DNA from: Diabrotica undecimpunctata
Lineage: Eukaryota; Arthropoda; Insecta; Coleoptera; Chrysomelidae
Reading direction: 5' to 3'
DNA length: 64,000 nt
NCBI RefSeq assembly: GCF_040954645.1
Contig: NC_092808.1
Location: 18,295,383 to 18,359,382 of the forward strand
Part shown: one piece after another, positions 23,826 to 34,039 of the stretch
Numbering within the stretch: position 1 is the first letter of the stretch
Layout: each line of letters starts with the position of its first letter
The notes under the pieces: generated by a model
Seen by the model: only the letters and a program-made list of their open reading frames with translations
The model's database searches: none
Told to the model about the DNA's origin: nothing
Made by a program: the position numbers and the translations under genes

Positions 23826-25058
23826 GACATAATTGAAAAATACCAGACCGGATCCAGAAAAATCAACAATTGATCAGATTCATTCAATAAGACCGATCCT
23901 GGAGAAGACATTAGAATTTAACATTAAAACTCATCACCTATTCGTCGACTTTAAAGCCACGTATGACAGAGTGAAGAGAATAGTACTATATCAATCAATA
24001 CATGAGTTTGATATACCAGAAAAACTTATCCGACTAACGGGACTGGCAATGTATAATTTAATAGCAAGTGTTAGGATACGGGCAGAAAATTCTAGAACTT
24101 TTGAGAAAAAGGATGGACTTAAACAAGGGGATGCACTGGCATGCCTTCTATTTAATATTGCCTAGGAAAAGACACTCCGAGACATGCAAATTAGAGACGG
24201 CGGTACTATCTACAATAAATCGATACAAATCTTAGCTTAACGCGGATTACATTGAGATTATGGAGCGTAGCAAGTGGGATTTTGAGCAATATTTCGTAGC
24301 CTTGGAAACGGCAACGAAAAGTATGGTCTAGTCATCAATGAAGATAAAACCAAGTACATGCTGTTTACTAAGAATGCTATAGCAAATGAGGAACGAGATA
24401 CAGTCTCTGAAAGTTATATACCTATTTGAACGTGTTGACAGCTTTGCATACCTTGGCTTGGTGGTGCTTATTACCAACAAAACAAGTGAAGAAATTAGAA
24501 GACGAATAAACCTTACAAATAGGGCATACTATGGACTCCAAAAACAATTTCGTCCCAGAAAAATCTAAAAAAGAACTAAAATTATTATATACAAAACATT
24601 GCTGAGGTTTGCCCTCACATATAGAGCAGAAACGTGGACTCTAAAGCAGAAAGGTAAAAAACTTTTGGGAATATTAAAGCGTCAAATACTAAGCAACGTA
24701 TTTGGAGGTATAAACATACAAGAGCAGTGGCGCAAAAGATATAACTTCAAATTATACCAACTCTTTAATGAACCAGACGTTGTAGCGTTCATTAAAATAC
24801 ATCGACTGACATGGCTGAACACATAGTACGAATGACAACAAACAACCAGATAACACAACCTCTAAAAATAAAACCACAGGTAGAACAAGCAAAGGCCGAT
24901 CGGTAATTGGGTGGTTGGATGGAGTTAAGACCTACTTAGGGGTATTCAAAATCAGAAGATAGCAACAGGTCGCCAACAACCTAACAGAATGGCCACGAAT
25001 CTTGCAGCAGGCAAAAATCTACAAAGGTTTGTCGAGCCAAGGAGGATGATGATGATGT
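23826..25058 (+). pseudogene. RTE-like LINE, RT to (ATG)n tail
   Basis: Plus-strand pieces give S-T-I-D-Q-I-H, L-F-V-D-F-K-A-T-Y-D (first catalytic Asp), G-L-K-Q-G-D-A-L-A-C-L-L-F-N-I-A, then, after frameshifts and stops (24163-24390), F-A-Y-L-G, Y-G-L-Q-K-Q, Y-R-A-E-T-W-T and F-G-G-I-N. The YADD region near 24240 is damaged and not readable as YADD. The element ends with gatgatgatgatg at 25046-25058. It is related to, but clearly older than, the copies at 49.6 and 54 kb. Confidence 0.75.
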
Positions 25059-25389
25059 TGGTAAGATACCATAACCCTTTGTTAAGAGGATTCTCAAAAT
25101 AATAGAGGAAGTCTTTATAATATACAATTGCAAATAACTAATATGTTTTGTACACACTTATGACACAAGAATGAATTGAGAAAAAAAAGTATTTTAGAAG
25201 TGTAAAAAGCATGCTTCACACATGCTAATTTATCCATTTATAATATTCGACTGATACTCTTTTGTAATGGATGTAATAGATCTGCTTAATCGGGAATCGT
25301 AGATAATCAAGAAGAAATACGAATTAGTATTATTAAAAAGCTCTGAATTCTATCTTGCTCTGAAGCATCATTTGATTCTCAAACTAAAC

Positions 25390-26190
25390 AGAGAGATAAA
25401 CCAGACAAGAACCCTAAAATCTGCCAATCCTCGATGCTCAATATTATCGATCGTCGCTACGACTCTTATCAAGACCTGTAAGAAGAGAATATTTGACAGC
25501 AGCCATAAAAAAAGAAGAAAGAGAAACATCAATAGAAAGATGGCAAGAAGAGTGGAACAACACGGAAGATATTGCTCAGTGGACCAAGATGCTGATTCCG
25601 AGCCTAAAGCACTGGGTGGACTGTGGTCACAGGCGACTGGATTACTCCTTGCTGCAGGTGCTCACAGGACATGGGTGTTTTAGGATATATCTTCATAGAT
25701 TCAGAAAGACAGATACAGATAAATGCCTATACTGTGAATACTCACACAATGCTGCAGTATAATAGATGGACAGTGGAGAGAAACAGAATGTATAGAGAAA
25801 TAGAGAGGTATGAACCCTGTAACTGTGAGAGATGATCGTGAAGATGGCGGGAAGTAAGGAGGGATGGAATATTGTACATAATTACATTCAAACAGTAATT
25901 AAAAAGAAACAAGAAGAAGAGAAACATTAGCCGGACCAACGACAGATAGAGATAAGATATAGATAAGAGAAGGTAGTGTTCCGAAAGCGTTGTCAGCCTT
26001 GCAGCGGCCATCCCACTTTCGAAGTATGGTACGTGCGACAGTCAACTGCGCACAAGTAGGAGAGGGTGGTTTTAGTTAGGCACGATAACAGGAAGGCATC
26101 TGTTTGCAGGACCTCCTTCCTCTAAGGGGAAATGGGCTCGGATGTACTCCTCTACTCTGAATCCACGACACGCCAGCCAACTCTAGAGAT
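25390..26190 (+). pseudogene. R1-like LINE, C-terminal end and 3' UTR
   Basis: The plus strand carries R-E-Y-L-T-A-A-I, E-E-R-E-T-S-I-E-R-W-Q-E-E-W, then L-L-Q-V-L-T-G-H-G-C-F-R-I-Y-L-H-R-F and D-K-C-L-Y-C. This is the segment after RNase H in R1-type LINEs, with the TGHGCFRxYLxRF signature and zinc-binding Cys residues. A GC-richer 3' UTR (about 25850-26190) follows. Frame changes near 25500 and a stop near 25761 break the gene. No 28S rDNA sequence was recognised at the flanks, so it seems not to be in the usual R1 target. Confidence 0.65.
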
Positions 26191-26931
26191 GGGTTAACTT
26201 GGTACGGTTTTTAGAATTTTCCACCCCCAGAGAAAAAAAGTTCCTCGTCCCGCCAGCGAGTGATCAAACGAGCGGCCAAAAAGAAACCTATTAGCAGAGG
26301 AATAAAAGTCATGGGAAAGATAGGAAATCTTTGTGGATTTTAATACATCTATGAAAAACTTCATATTCATGTAGGTATACTTGAAATTAAAAAAAAATAC
26401 CTAATTCATTATTTATTCAAAAGGAATTATAATAAAAAAAAAATTTATTTAAAGTATTCAAACGTGCATATTTTTACTTAATGTATTTTGTCTATTACCC
26501 GACAATATAATATTTTTCATAAAAAAATCAAAGTTACAACTTTTGTAGCATTTAACCTAAGTAGTAAAATTGTTTTTGATCATTGTCCATAATTTTCTAT
26601 AAGTTACACGTCTTGAAGGCATGTTCGTTTTTTATTGGTTTACCGATTTATCAAATAATATTTCAGCTTTACTCACACACCTTCAAAAAAACAATACATT
26701 CAACAGCTATTCCTTAGTGGTGTGACTAGTAGCAAACAGTCGTACCCAAAATGATTGATTCACCAATAAAAAGTAAGAACTTAAAACTAGTTTTACTGAT
26801 AAGGCGAGTGAAAAACCTGTCCGGAATTGATTTGACTAATAGCAATCTTTGGGTGTTATCGATTTATAACTTGATTTGGACGAATTACATTGGCAGTTAG
26901 TTATTTAAGAATAATTTTCTTTTGGGGTATG
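26191..26931. other. Non-coding AT-rich stretch
   Basis: No coding motif or clear repeat was recognised between the R1-like 3' UTR and the pogo element. Confidence 0.4.
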
Positions 26932-26956
26932 AAGGTATGTCCAGGTAATATGGCCA
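26932..26956 (+). repeat. Left terminal inverted repeat of the pogo element
   Basis: Starts aaggtatgtcc and ends taatatggcca. It matches the reverse complement of 30875-30899 at 22 of 25 positions. Confidence 0.85.
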
Positions 26957-27283
26957 CCTTAAGAACTTTTGTCCGTATTTGTGACCAAATATAATTTTTT
27001 TAAAAAGTAACTGTTATTACAGTTACATGGGTTATCTAAATATATATTTAATGTACCTATAATTTTTCAAAAATTGATAAAAATATGATATTTATGACTT
27101 AATTAAAAAAATACTGCTATTGGCCATATTACCAACATGGTGTCGCTAATATGGCCACTCTACAGAAAGTAAATTTTTATATCTAATTATGAAGCTTAAC
27201 ACAAAATAAAATAAAATAGTTTCAGATTTTTTAACAGTTTTATTACATGTTAAGCAAATACAGTACAGAAACTTAATATTGTC

Positions 27284-28744
27284 TTATTTTTCACAATCAG
27301 GGCATAAGAACGTATCAATTTTGTCTTTAGCTGTGAGACCCATGCACTCTTCGTGGATATAAGTGCTACATACGCTACACAGTCTCATATCTACCATCCT
27401 GTCTTCCTTGCATAATTTGCAGAACCAAGATTCTTGTTTTTTTGTTCCCTTTTTCTCAGCAGGCAAGGTCTTAAATTTGTTTTTTGGATTGGGTAATTTT
27501 CGTAGCATTGACGAGACTCTTTTACCATCTGTAGTATGCGTATTGGCTTCAATATTTTCTAAATCACTTTTTCCAATACATATACCGAATAAATCTTTAG
27601 TAACAACTTGGGCTCGACTGTTGATAGCTGGTTTTCTAGGCTTTTTGTTATCGTTCTTTATTGCTGCATTTTCAGGTGTTTCGAGCATAATTGTGAATGA
27701 AGTATTTTGGATGTTTGAAAAATCACTGTGATCGTCTTCTGAATCAATAACTTCATCACTGCTAGAATCATGCAAACTAAAGGATAAGTCAGAGTTGCTA
27801 CTATCAGTGTCTAGAAATGGTTTTTCCGGGCGATTCTTCGGTTGAAAATCCGAAGTAGAGGGACGACAAGAGTTACTACTATCAGTGACCAGACATACTT
27901 CTTTTGAGTTATTTTTCGGTTGTAATCCCAAAGTAGAATGACAACGGTAATATTTTTGTTGAATGCCTGAAGTTGATGGCATAGATAAATCATCTGCTTT
28001 ATTACAAGCGTTAGTTTCTGATAATGTGACATTCTCTTTATCTTCCTGATGTTGGTATGTGATAGTACTAGGGGCAAACGCTATCTCTGGGATAGCTTCT
28101 GGGTTGAATGGATAAATTCCCGTTGAAGAAAACCCCGATTTTATATTAGATGGTGTCATTGTTTTGTCCCAAACTGTAGAAAAAATTGCCCCAAATCTCT
28201 GTTTGGTAATAACACGATCGCTATGAATAGAATAATATTTCATAACTTCATCATTCCAGTAATATTCAAAGGCTCTAAATACAGCTTTGTCCATTGGTTG
28301 GAGCTCGTGAGTAGTATTACTAGGTAAACAGTATAGAGTAATTTCGTATCTTTCGGCAGTTTCTACAATAGTGTGATCCAAATGGCATCTTGCACCATCA
28401 AATATGATAATACATGGACCAGCAACCTTAAATTTTGAAAAGTGTTGAAGCCAAACTGAAAACGTTTCAATATTCATGCTACCTTTTGCAGTCATTTGAA
28501 CAACAGCACCTAGAGGTAGTGAGTCAACCCATTCTGGCTTACTACGTTTACCCTTAAAAAGTACCATTGGAGGGATTGCTGTACCGAGAGCATTACCACA
28601 AGAAACGATGGTAACACTTTCTCCATGTTCGTTTGCAACAACATGTACTCTTCTAGCCCCTTTTTGCGCCAAAACTTTCTGCTGGTAGTGAAGTGTTAAC
28701 CTGCAACCTTTCTCGTCTACATTATATATCCGTTCGGGCTTATC
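27284..28744 (-). pseudogene. pogo-type transposase, catalytic part and PHD finger
   Basis: After the target-site copy the frame continues without a stop to 27284 (486 residues). The DDE_1-type catalytic domain has Y-N-V-D-E-K-G (first Asp), I-I-F-D-G-A-R-C-H (second Asp) and L-Q-P-M-D-K-A-V-F (third Asp). The rest is a Ser/Asp-rich linker of about 180 residues and a C-terminal zinc finger of PHD type: C-K-L-C, C-S-V-C, H-E-E-C and C-P-D-C in C4HC3 spacing. The protein would cut and join transposon ends in the nucleus; the PHD finger may bind histone tails (inference). It lacks its N-terminal DNA-binding part only because of the LINE insertion. Confidence 0.88.
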
Positions 28745-28756
28745 AAGTATGTCCAT
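28745..28756. repeat. Target-site duplication, copy 1 (AAGTATGTCCAT)
   Basis: Identical to 29872-29883; marks the 3' side of the nested LINE. Both copies keep the transposase reading frame (M-D-I-L). Confidence 0.95.
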
Positions 28757-29871
28757 ACTACTACTACTAAGGATTTCCACAGTTTTCACTGTCTTCCTTC
28801 ACTCAACCGTTTTCTCCAATTTTCCCTGTCATTCCAGTCTCCATGTCGCAGGGTTCTTTTCTCCATAGCCTCGTCGATTTCATCTCTGAATGACCTTCGG
28901 GGTCTTCCTCTCTTTCTTCTTCCAATCGGGCTCCATTCTGTGATTTTGTTTATCCAGCATCCTCTGTCCGCTCTTCTGACGTGGCCGTACCAGGATAGTC
29001 TCTTCTCCTCGATATAGTCGATTATGTCTGATTGCACTCCCATTCTCCGCTTAATCTCTGCGTTTTCAATTCTGTCTCTTTTTGTAAGTCTACAGCTTCT
29101 CCTCAGGAACTCCATTTCTACTGCTCTTATTCTACCTCTATTTCTCTTGTTTATTGTCCAGTTTTCGGACCCATATGTCAGGATACTTCTTGTCAGGGTA
29201 TTATATATTCTCTTTTTTGTCTTTATCGTAATGTTCTTATCCCACAACACTGAGTTTAGTTGTCTTATACAGTTTCTTGTTTGTCTCAGTCTGTTGTTTA
29301 TATCTTCTTCTGTTGTTCCCTGGTTCGATATTATGGTTCCTAGATACTTGAATTTATCTGTTCCATTTATTTGTCTTCCCTCGTCTATCTCTAGGTTTCT
29401 CATATTCTTGTTTTCTGTTGTTAGGTATTCGGTTTTCTCTAAGTTTATTTCCATTCCGTTGTTTTTATATTCTTCTTCTAGTTTTCTGAGCATAAAGCTG
29501 AGATCTTCTTCATCTTGTGCGATGACTACTTGATCGTCGGCAAAACTTAAGGTGTATAGGTATTCGTCTCTTACTGGTATGCCCATTCCTTCGCACTTTC
29601 TCCTCCATGGTTTGAGTGTCTTTTCCAAGAATATTTTAAACAGAGTAGGGGACGTAGCACAGCCTTGTAGAAGTCCTTTTGTCGTCTTAAATGGATGGTA
29701 GGCTTTATTTCCACATTTAATAGCTACTTTGTTTTCTTTGTATAGTGCTTTCACTGCTTTTATTAGTGTTTGTCGGATTCCGAGATCATTCATTGCTTCC
29801 CATAATTTGACTCTAGGTATTGAGTCATATGCTTTCTTTAGATCAACTCAAGATCAATCAAGATCTAAAGA
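28757..29871 (-). mobile_element. RTE-like LINE nested in the pogo transposase gene
   Basis: A 1115-bp 5'-truncated LINE in the same direction as the transposase. Its 3' tail is a short (TAG)n run (actactactacta on the plus strand at 28757-28769). Its 5' junction is a 13-bp perfect hairpin (29832-29844 and 29862-29874). The perfect 12-bp duplication points to a recent insertion. Confidence 0.93.
28786..29841 (-). pseudogene. RTE-like reverse transcriptase (nested LINE)
   Basis: The open frame has K-K-A-Y-D-S-I-P-R-V at its start (first catalytic Asp), G-L-L-Q-G-C-A-T-S-P, L-S-F-A-D-D-Q-V-V-I (catalytic box intact), Y-L-G-T-I-I-S and, near the end, W-Y-G-H-V-R-R-A-D, R-R-K-R-G-R-P-R-R-S. It has no internal stop from about 29841 to 28786 (the first Met is at 29793). 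The endonuclease and the fingers of RT are missing through 5' truncation, so it cannot act alone. Confidence 0.87.
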
Positions 29872-29874
29872 AAG
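29832..29874. repeat. Perfect 13-bp hairpin at the LINE 5' junction
   Basis: Arms ctttctttagatc (29832-29844) and gatctaaagaaag (29862-29874) with a 17-bp loop. The outer arm overlaps the target-site copy by three bases. Confidence 0.9.
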
Positions 29875-30387
29875 TATGTCCATTTCTCTTAAAATACCTT
29901 CCAGCTTAGTAAAATGATCTTTTACAATAAATTTATTAAGCTTTTGTGCCCTAGCCGGATTTAAGTTTTGTGCTTTGCTAGGTCTGATTTGAGGATTGCG
30001 CTTCATAAAACCACGTAGCCAATAACGACCAGCTATTCCTTTGCTTTCTTGAAAAGGATTTGGAATATTATTCAGTTCTGTAAACCGATATACACACTTA
30101 CAAAGTACCCTTGCAGTAAGTGGATATCCAATTTGCGAAAGACGGATAATACGTTGAACTAATTCTGCTTCTTGGGCATTTGTAAGTATAGTCTTTCGCC
30201 CTAGACAAGACAAACAAGACTTTACTTGTTTTCCCTCTTCTAAATATCGTCGAAGTGTCCGCCTTGGGATGTGATATGTACGACTAGCTGTGTTAACTGC
30301 GGTCCCATTTTCCACGGCTCTTAAAGCTGCTGACAAATTTTCTTCCGTCCAGTTGCCTCGTAGGCCCCTGCGTTGATACTGGGGCAT
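29872..30387 (-). pseudogene. pogo-type transposase, N-terminal DNA-binding part
   Basis: The ATG at 30387 opens M-P-Q-Y-Q-R-R-G. A helix-turn-helix of psq/CENP-B type follows: N-W-T-E-E-N-L-S-A-A-L-R-A-V, then I-P-R-R-T-L-R-R-Y-L. The next region has Y-P-L-T-A-R and W-L-R-G-F-M-K-R-N-P, as in pogo/Tigger and jerky-like proteins. It is open through residue 172, ending in the target-site copy (M-D-I-L). With the other half the full protein would be about 658 residues. The listed open frame extends six codons into the LINE, to 29854. Confidence 0.88.
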
Positions 30388-30448
30388 TTTTTATTTCTGA
30401 AATAAAAGAAATAATATCAATACAGCAAACAAATTATGCATTGTAGGG

Positions 30449-30885
30449 TAATATGGCCACGTAAGATACATATGGCCATGGCCATATAACCCTACTTTTC
30501 ACCTGGCCATATTACTCAACACTGTATTTTGATATTTTGTCTAAGAAAAAATGTATTAAATCAAAATTTATACAATAAAATAAGAACATGTACATGATTT
30601 TGAAGGTATACGAAACATGTAAGTACAATTAATATATTAAAAACTTACCTATTAGATTCAGTTAAGATTTTTTTAAAAATTACGAAATTAATAACCAGTT
30701 TCTGCAATGACGAGTTTTCACAACAATGGTGTATGGTTCTGACGTATAGAGAATGTGGCACCATCTGTTTAACAATTTCGGCATTAAATGTGTATTACTA
30801 TGCTAATATCAAGAGTTCTACCGTTTAAACATAAAAATAGTAAGAAATTTGTTGGATGGCCATATTACTGTACATGGCCATATTA
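30449..30885. promoter_or_regulatory. Subterminal TAATATGGCCA repeats of the pogo element
   Basis: Copies at 30449 (+), 30504 (-), 30857 (-) and 30875 (-), plus 26946 (+), 27121 (-) and 27147 (+) at the other end. A further ATGGCCATGGCCAT palindrome lies at about 30472-30485. They are probably transposase binding sites (inference from other DNA transposons with subterminal repeats). Confidence 0.75.
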
Positions 30886-30899
30886 CCTACACCTACCTT
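30875..30899 (-). repeat. Right terminal inverted repeat of the pogo element
   Basis: Reverse complement starts aaggtaggtgt and ends taatatggcca; partner of 26932-26956. Confidence 0.85.
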
Positions 30900-30984
30900 A
30901 GTAACTACATAACCTGAAGATTGTTGCATTTTTTTCTTAAACATACGGTACCCTCAAACATTTTTTTTATTAAACTGTTTATTT

Positions 30985-31205
30985 ACAATCTACTCGTTAC
31001 ATTCTTATAATTAAATAAATTTGTTCATGACAGTAGCTTGTTCTTGCTGGTGTTTGCCAATTCACCGTGATTCATCTAACCAGATCATCTGCCCACTGTC
31101 TCTTCAGTCTTCTAATTCTTGATGGAGCGTTGATAAGGGCGTTGGTTAGTACATTGTCGTCTATTAAGTTTCTATTTCTGTATTAAGCTACATGTTCGTG
31201 TATAG
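30985..31205 (-). pseudogene. RTE-like LINE C-terminal fragment
   Basis: The minus strand reads N-A-L-I-N-A-P-S-R-I-R-R-L-K-R-Q-W-A-D-D-L and N-W-Q-T-P-A-R, resembling the terminal GRPxxRWxDD...NWxxxA region of RTE-like LINEs. It is short and broken. Confidence 0.4.
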
Positions 31206-31828
31206 AGTCTTTTAAAGAAAAGTATTCTCGGGTCCTAATGGAGAGTTTAAATGGATAGATACCAAGCAGTATCTGTCATCATTTTCAGTGTCTTGGATTT
31301 TGATATGTGTACAATTTTTTGATTTGAAGGTTTTGCACAGGTTCTGGGAGCTTTCCCTTTTCTTTGCGTATGCTATTTGAGATAGGTCCATAGATCTTCA
31401 CCTTTCTACTCTTCACCGGAAATTTAAGCCTCAGAAGCAGATGTTGATTCCTCTTACGAGTTTAATTTCACGTCTTATATAGGGCATTGTCTTCGCAAGT
31501 GCCACCAAATCCTGAACGTGTATGTCGCTATTATTGGAAACATCAATGTTCCCAAATATTTCCTTCAATTTCTTTTTTATTTTGACTTTTAACATTGCTG
31601 CTAATAGAGACGAGGGAAAATGGAAAAACAGTCAAAATAGGATACAATAAAATAACAGTAGACTGATAAATAAGCCGGACAATGATAAATGTTTAATTTT
31701 AAATAGTGCTAAGGTCAGGAATATACATGATAAATACTATATTAATAATATGACTTGTGATGGGAATATGGCTATTAGGCATAATAACAGTAGGGCAAAT
31801 ATGATAGGTGGAGGAATATTGGTATTGG
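31206..31828. other. Non-coding or unrecognised stretch
   Basis: The minus strand at about 31560-31440 is weakly coding-like (D-I-H-V-Q-D-L-V-A-L-A-K), which I could not place in a family. No other structure was seen. Confidence 0.3.
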
Positions 31829-31849
31829 TCATAGCAATAGTAAAGAAGG

Positions 31850-32830
31850 TAGGGAAAAATTAAGAACTATTCTTTCAAAACTTTCTTCAAAATATATATC
31901 GTTTTCTAACAGGTAGTTTTGAATTTCAATTTTCGTGTTATTTGCACTTGGAGACTTATGTAATTGACGACTGTGGTAACTTGCATTGTCCGTTACTATC
32001 ACACTATTTTGAGGAAGGTTAGGTATAAGACAATTCTTAAACCATTGCTCAAAAAGCTCTGCCGTTATATCCTCATGGTAGTCTACGCAGGAGTGTTTAA
32101 TGTTCTTTGCAGAAAGCCATAAGTCATTTGGAACCCAACCATTTTCTGATCTTGCATGTAAAATTGTTATTTTTTCCCTTTGTTTGATGGAGCTTTTGTT
32201 TGACACCTGTTGGAAGAATCGGACCATTTTTTGGATGGTGTTTCATGAGTGTCAAACCATGTCTTGTCCAGATAAATTATTGGTCGATCTTCTGTACGGT
32301 ACTTTCTTATGGAAGTTATATATTCAGTACGCCACTTTTGTAAACGATGTGACTCCATAAGCACTTACCTTTTGTCAATTGTACGATATCTGAAGCCCAT
32401 TTTAGACAAAATCCCCCAAAGACTAATGCGGCTACAGTTTATTTGTGTATCATCATTAGTAAGCCGTTGTTTTAAAGCATCTAATGTAGGTATTCGTTGC
32501 TCTTCGTACATTGTGTAAATTTTTCGACTTATTAAGTCCTTATCACTTTCGTTAATACATTTGGTAGAACCGGCATCCTTACGCTTCCTTCTTGACTTAA
32601 TGGGCTTTGATGTAATTCTTTTCACTGTGGTTAGAGGTATTTTCGTTAAATCAGATATTTCACTGGCAGCAGTATTAGCAGTAAGTTCTCCAGTAAGTAA
32701 AGAACTATATATTGTTTTTACGATTTCTCTAGCGTCAGCAGATAAATGTTTTTTCTTTGCTGGAACACTGGAAGAAGCACCATCAATGTTTTTTCACGGA
32801 CGCCACTTAATGCTGTTTTATAGGTATAAA
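31850..32830 (-). pseudogene. Tc1/mariner-like (IS630-type) transposase
   Basis: Three overlapping minus-strand frames form one gene. The N-terminal part (32830-32365) is basic with helix-turn-helix-like segments (T-T-V-K-R-I, then I-S-L-W-G-I-L-S-K-M-G-F). The catalytic part has I-Y-L-D-K-T-W (first Asp) at about 32280 and V-I-V-T-D-N-A-S-Y-H (second Asp) at about 31985. The final acidic residue is not recognisable; sequence similarity ends near 31870. An in-frame TAA at 32365-32367 and a frameshift near 32200 break it. Many insects carry this transposase type. Terminal repeats were not found. Confidence 0.72.
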
Positions 32831-34039
32831 TAGGTATAACACTGGTAATACTTGTAACACTTTCAACTAAATGAAACAAAATGTATATTTAAAAATTTCT
32901 CATCGGTTTTATATACTTTTACAAATTATACAAAATAGAGGGAACCTGTATAATTATTCCAGGAAATACTTAACGATCAACAAATTTATTGTGGTCATTA
33001 AAAATCAACCATTGATAGTGAAACTCACTGTTAAAATGTTTACTTTATGAAATAAAATGTATTCTAATCGTTTTTATAATTTTATACGATTTTTTAATCG
33101 TTTTTATATTACCAGGAATTTATTATACGAATAAGATAACGACACTCCACAGTAGCTTCAATTTTACATGAATACTTACCTGCTCAACTATACCATATTC
33201 GCCTAACAGAAAAGTAGAATAAACAAACTAGGGACGCGTGATATATTCATTCCAAGTATCTAGAGATGCTGAAGAGGTATCTACTTGTTACAAAATCACT
33301 TATACTGTAACTGATTATATACAAAAGCGTATCAAAAGTAACAACTAGAAACTCACAAGTAACGACAATCTACACCTCTGAACAAAGACGCATAATTTGC
33401 AGTTTTAACAGATATGGATTCAGTAATCCTTACGAATCATATTTATGTCTGTTGAATTATATAAATATAATTTTTACTTTTAATAGCTCTCTCTATATAT
33501 GTGTGTTGGTATATTTATAGTGTTGGTTTATAATTATAGTGTTATTTAAATAAACTTAGAACTGTGAACATTTTTAAGGTGTTTGCTGTTTTCTCTCAAC
33601 TGAAATAAGTAAATTTAATATTATTTTGACTGTATTATAATAATTATTATGATGATAAAAGGGTTGCAAGTGTGAGTCCATAATTGAACAAATATATTAA
33701 AAAGGTCAATACTCACAATCTAATATTTACTTTCAAAGTTTTACAGAAGCGATCGGTTTCGAGGCTTACAATATTTGCCTCATCCTCAGGCCCAGCAAAG
33801 AGTTTGTTTTGTTAAAAAACAATAATATAGATATCGCCAATAAGAAGTTTTCCGCTTACATCCAGGGTACTGTCTGTCTTCATCTTTTCCTTTTGACACT
33901 ATCATTGTAGTGAGGTGATATGTTGATCATTATATATGTATGTAAATAAAAGGTCTTACAAAATAAAGACCTTTAGGTCTTAACCTTGTAAGAACCTGTG
34001 ACAAAAACAACAAAAAACAAAAAAAAGGACATCCTACTG
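32831..34039. other. Non-coding AT-rich stretch with a ribozyme-like motif
   Basis: No coding region. A hammerhead-like sequence at 33749-33797 is listed separately. Direct repeats of the word tatagtgtt occur at 33513-33548. Confidence 0.4.
33749..33797 (-). ncRNA. Candidate hammerhead-type ribozyme motif (Penelope-like element)
   Basis: The minus strand reads cctgaggatg, then aggc - 12-base loop - gcct, then cgaaac and cgatcg. Penelope-like retroelements are known to carry minimal hammerhead motifs of the form CTGA-NGA-stem-CGAAAC. The stem (GAGGC/GCCTC, 5 bp) and CGAAAC are present, but the first core box reads ctgaggatga instead of ctgatga. It may therefore be inactive or only look similar. 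No Penelope RT was found nearby. Confidence 0.4.

Larger units (their letters stand above)
26932..30899 (-). mobile_element. pogo-type DNA transposon with PHD-finger transposase
   Basis: Terminal inverted repeats of 25 bp (22 matches) lie at 26932-26956 and 30875-30899. The word TAATATGGCCA, part of each terminal repeat, occurs seven times within both ends. One transposase gene lies on the minus strand. Its two halves (30387-29872 and 28744-27284) are separated only by a LINE with a 12-bp target duplication. Without the LINE the element would be about 2.84 kb, normal for pogo/Tigger. pogo elements target TA; TA occurs at both borders, but the exact end base is uncertain. Confidence 0.87.

Noticed and set aside
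25372..25683. 103-codon plus-strand ORF starting at 25372
   Set aside because: Most of it is out of frame with the R1-like coding sequence at the same place, which carries the recognisable motifs.
27284..28789. Host gene encoding a PHD-finger protein
   Set aside because: TIRs, an adjacent N-terminal half and a transposase catalytic triad show that it is part of a pogo element.
29024..29533. 169-codon plus-strand ORF with hydrophobic segments
   Set aside because: Antisense shadow of the nested LINE RT.
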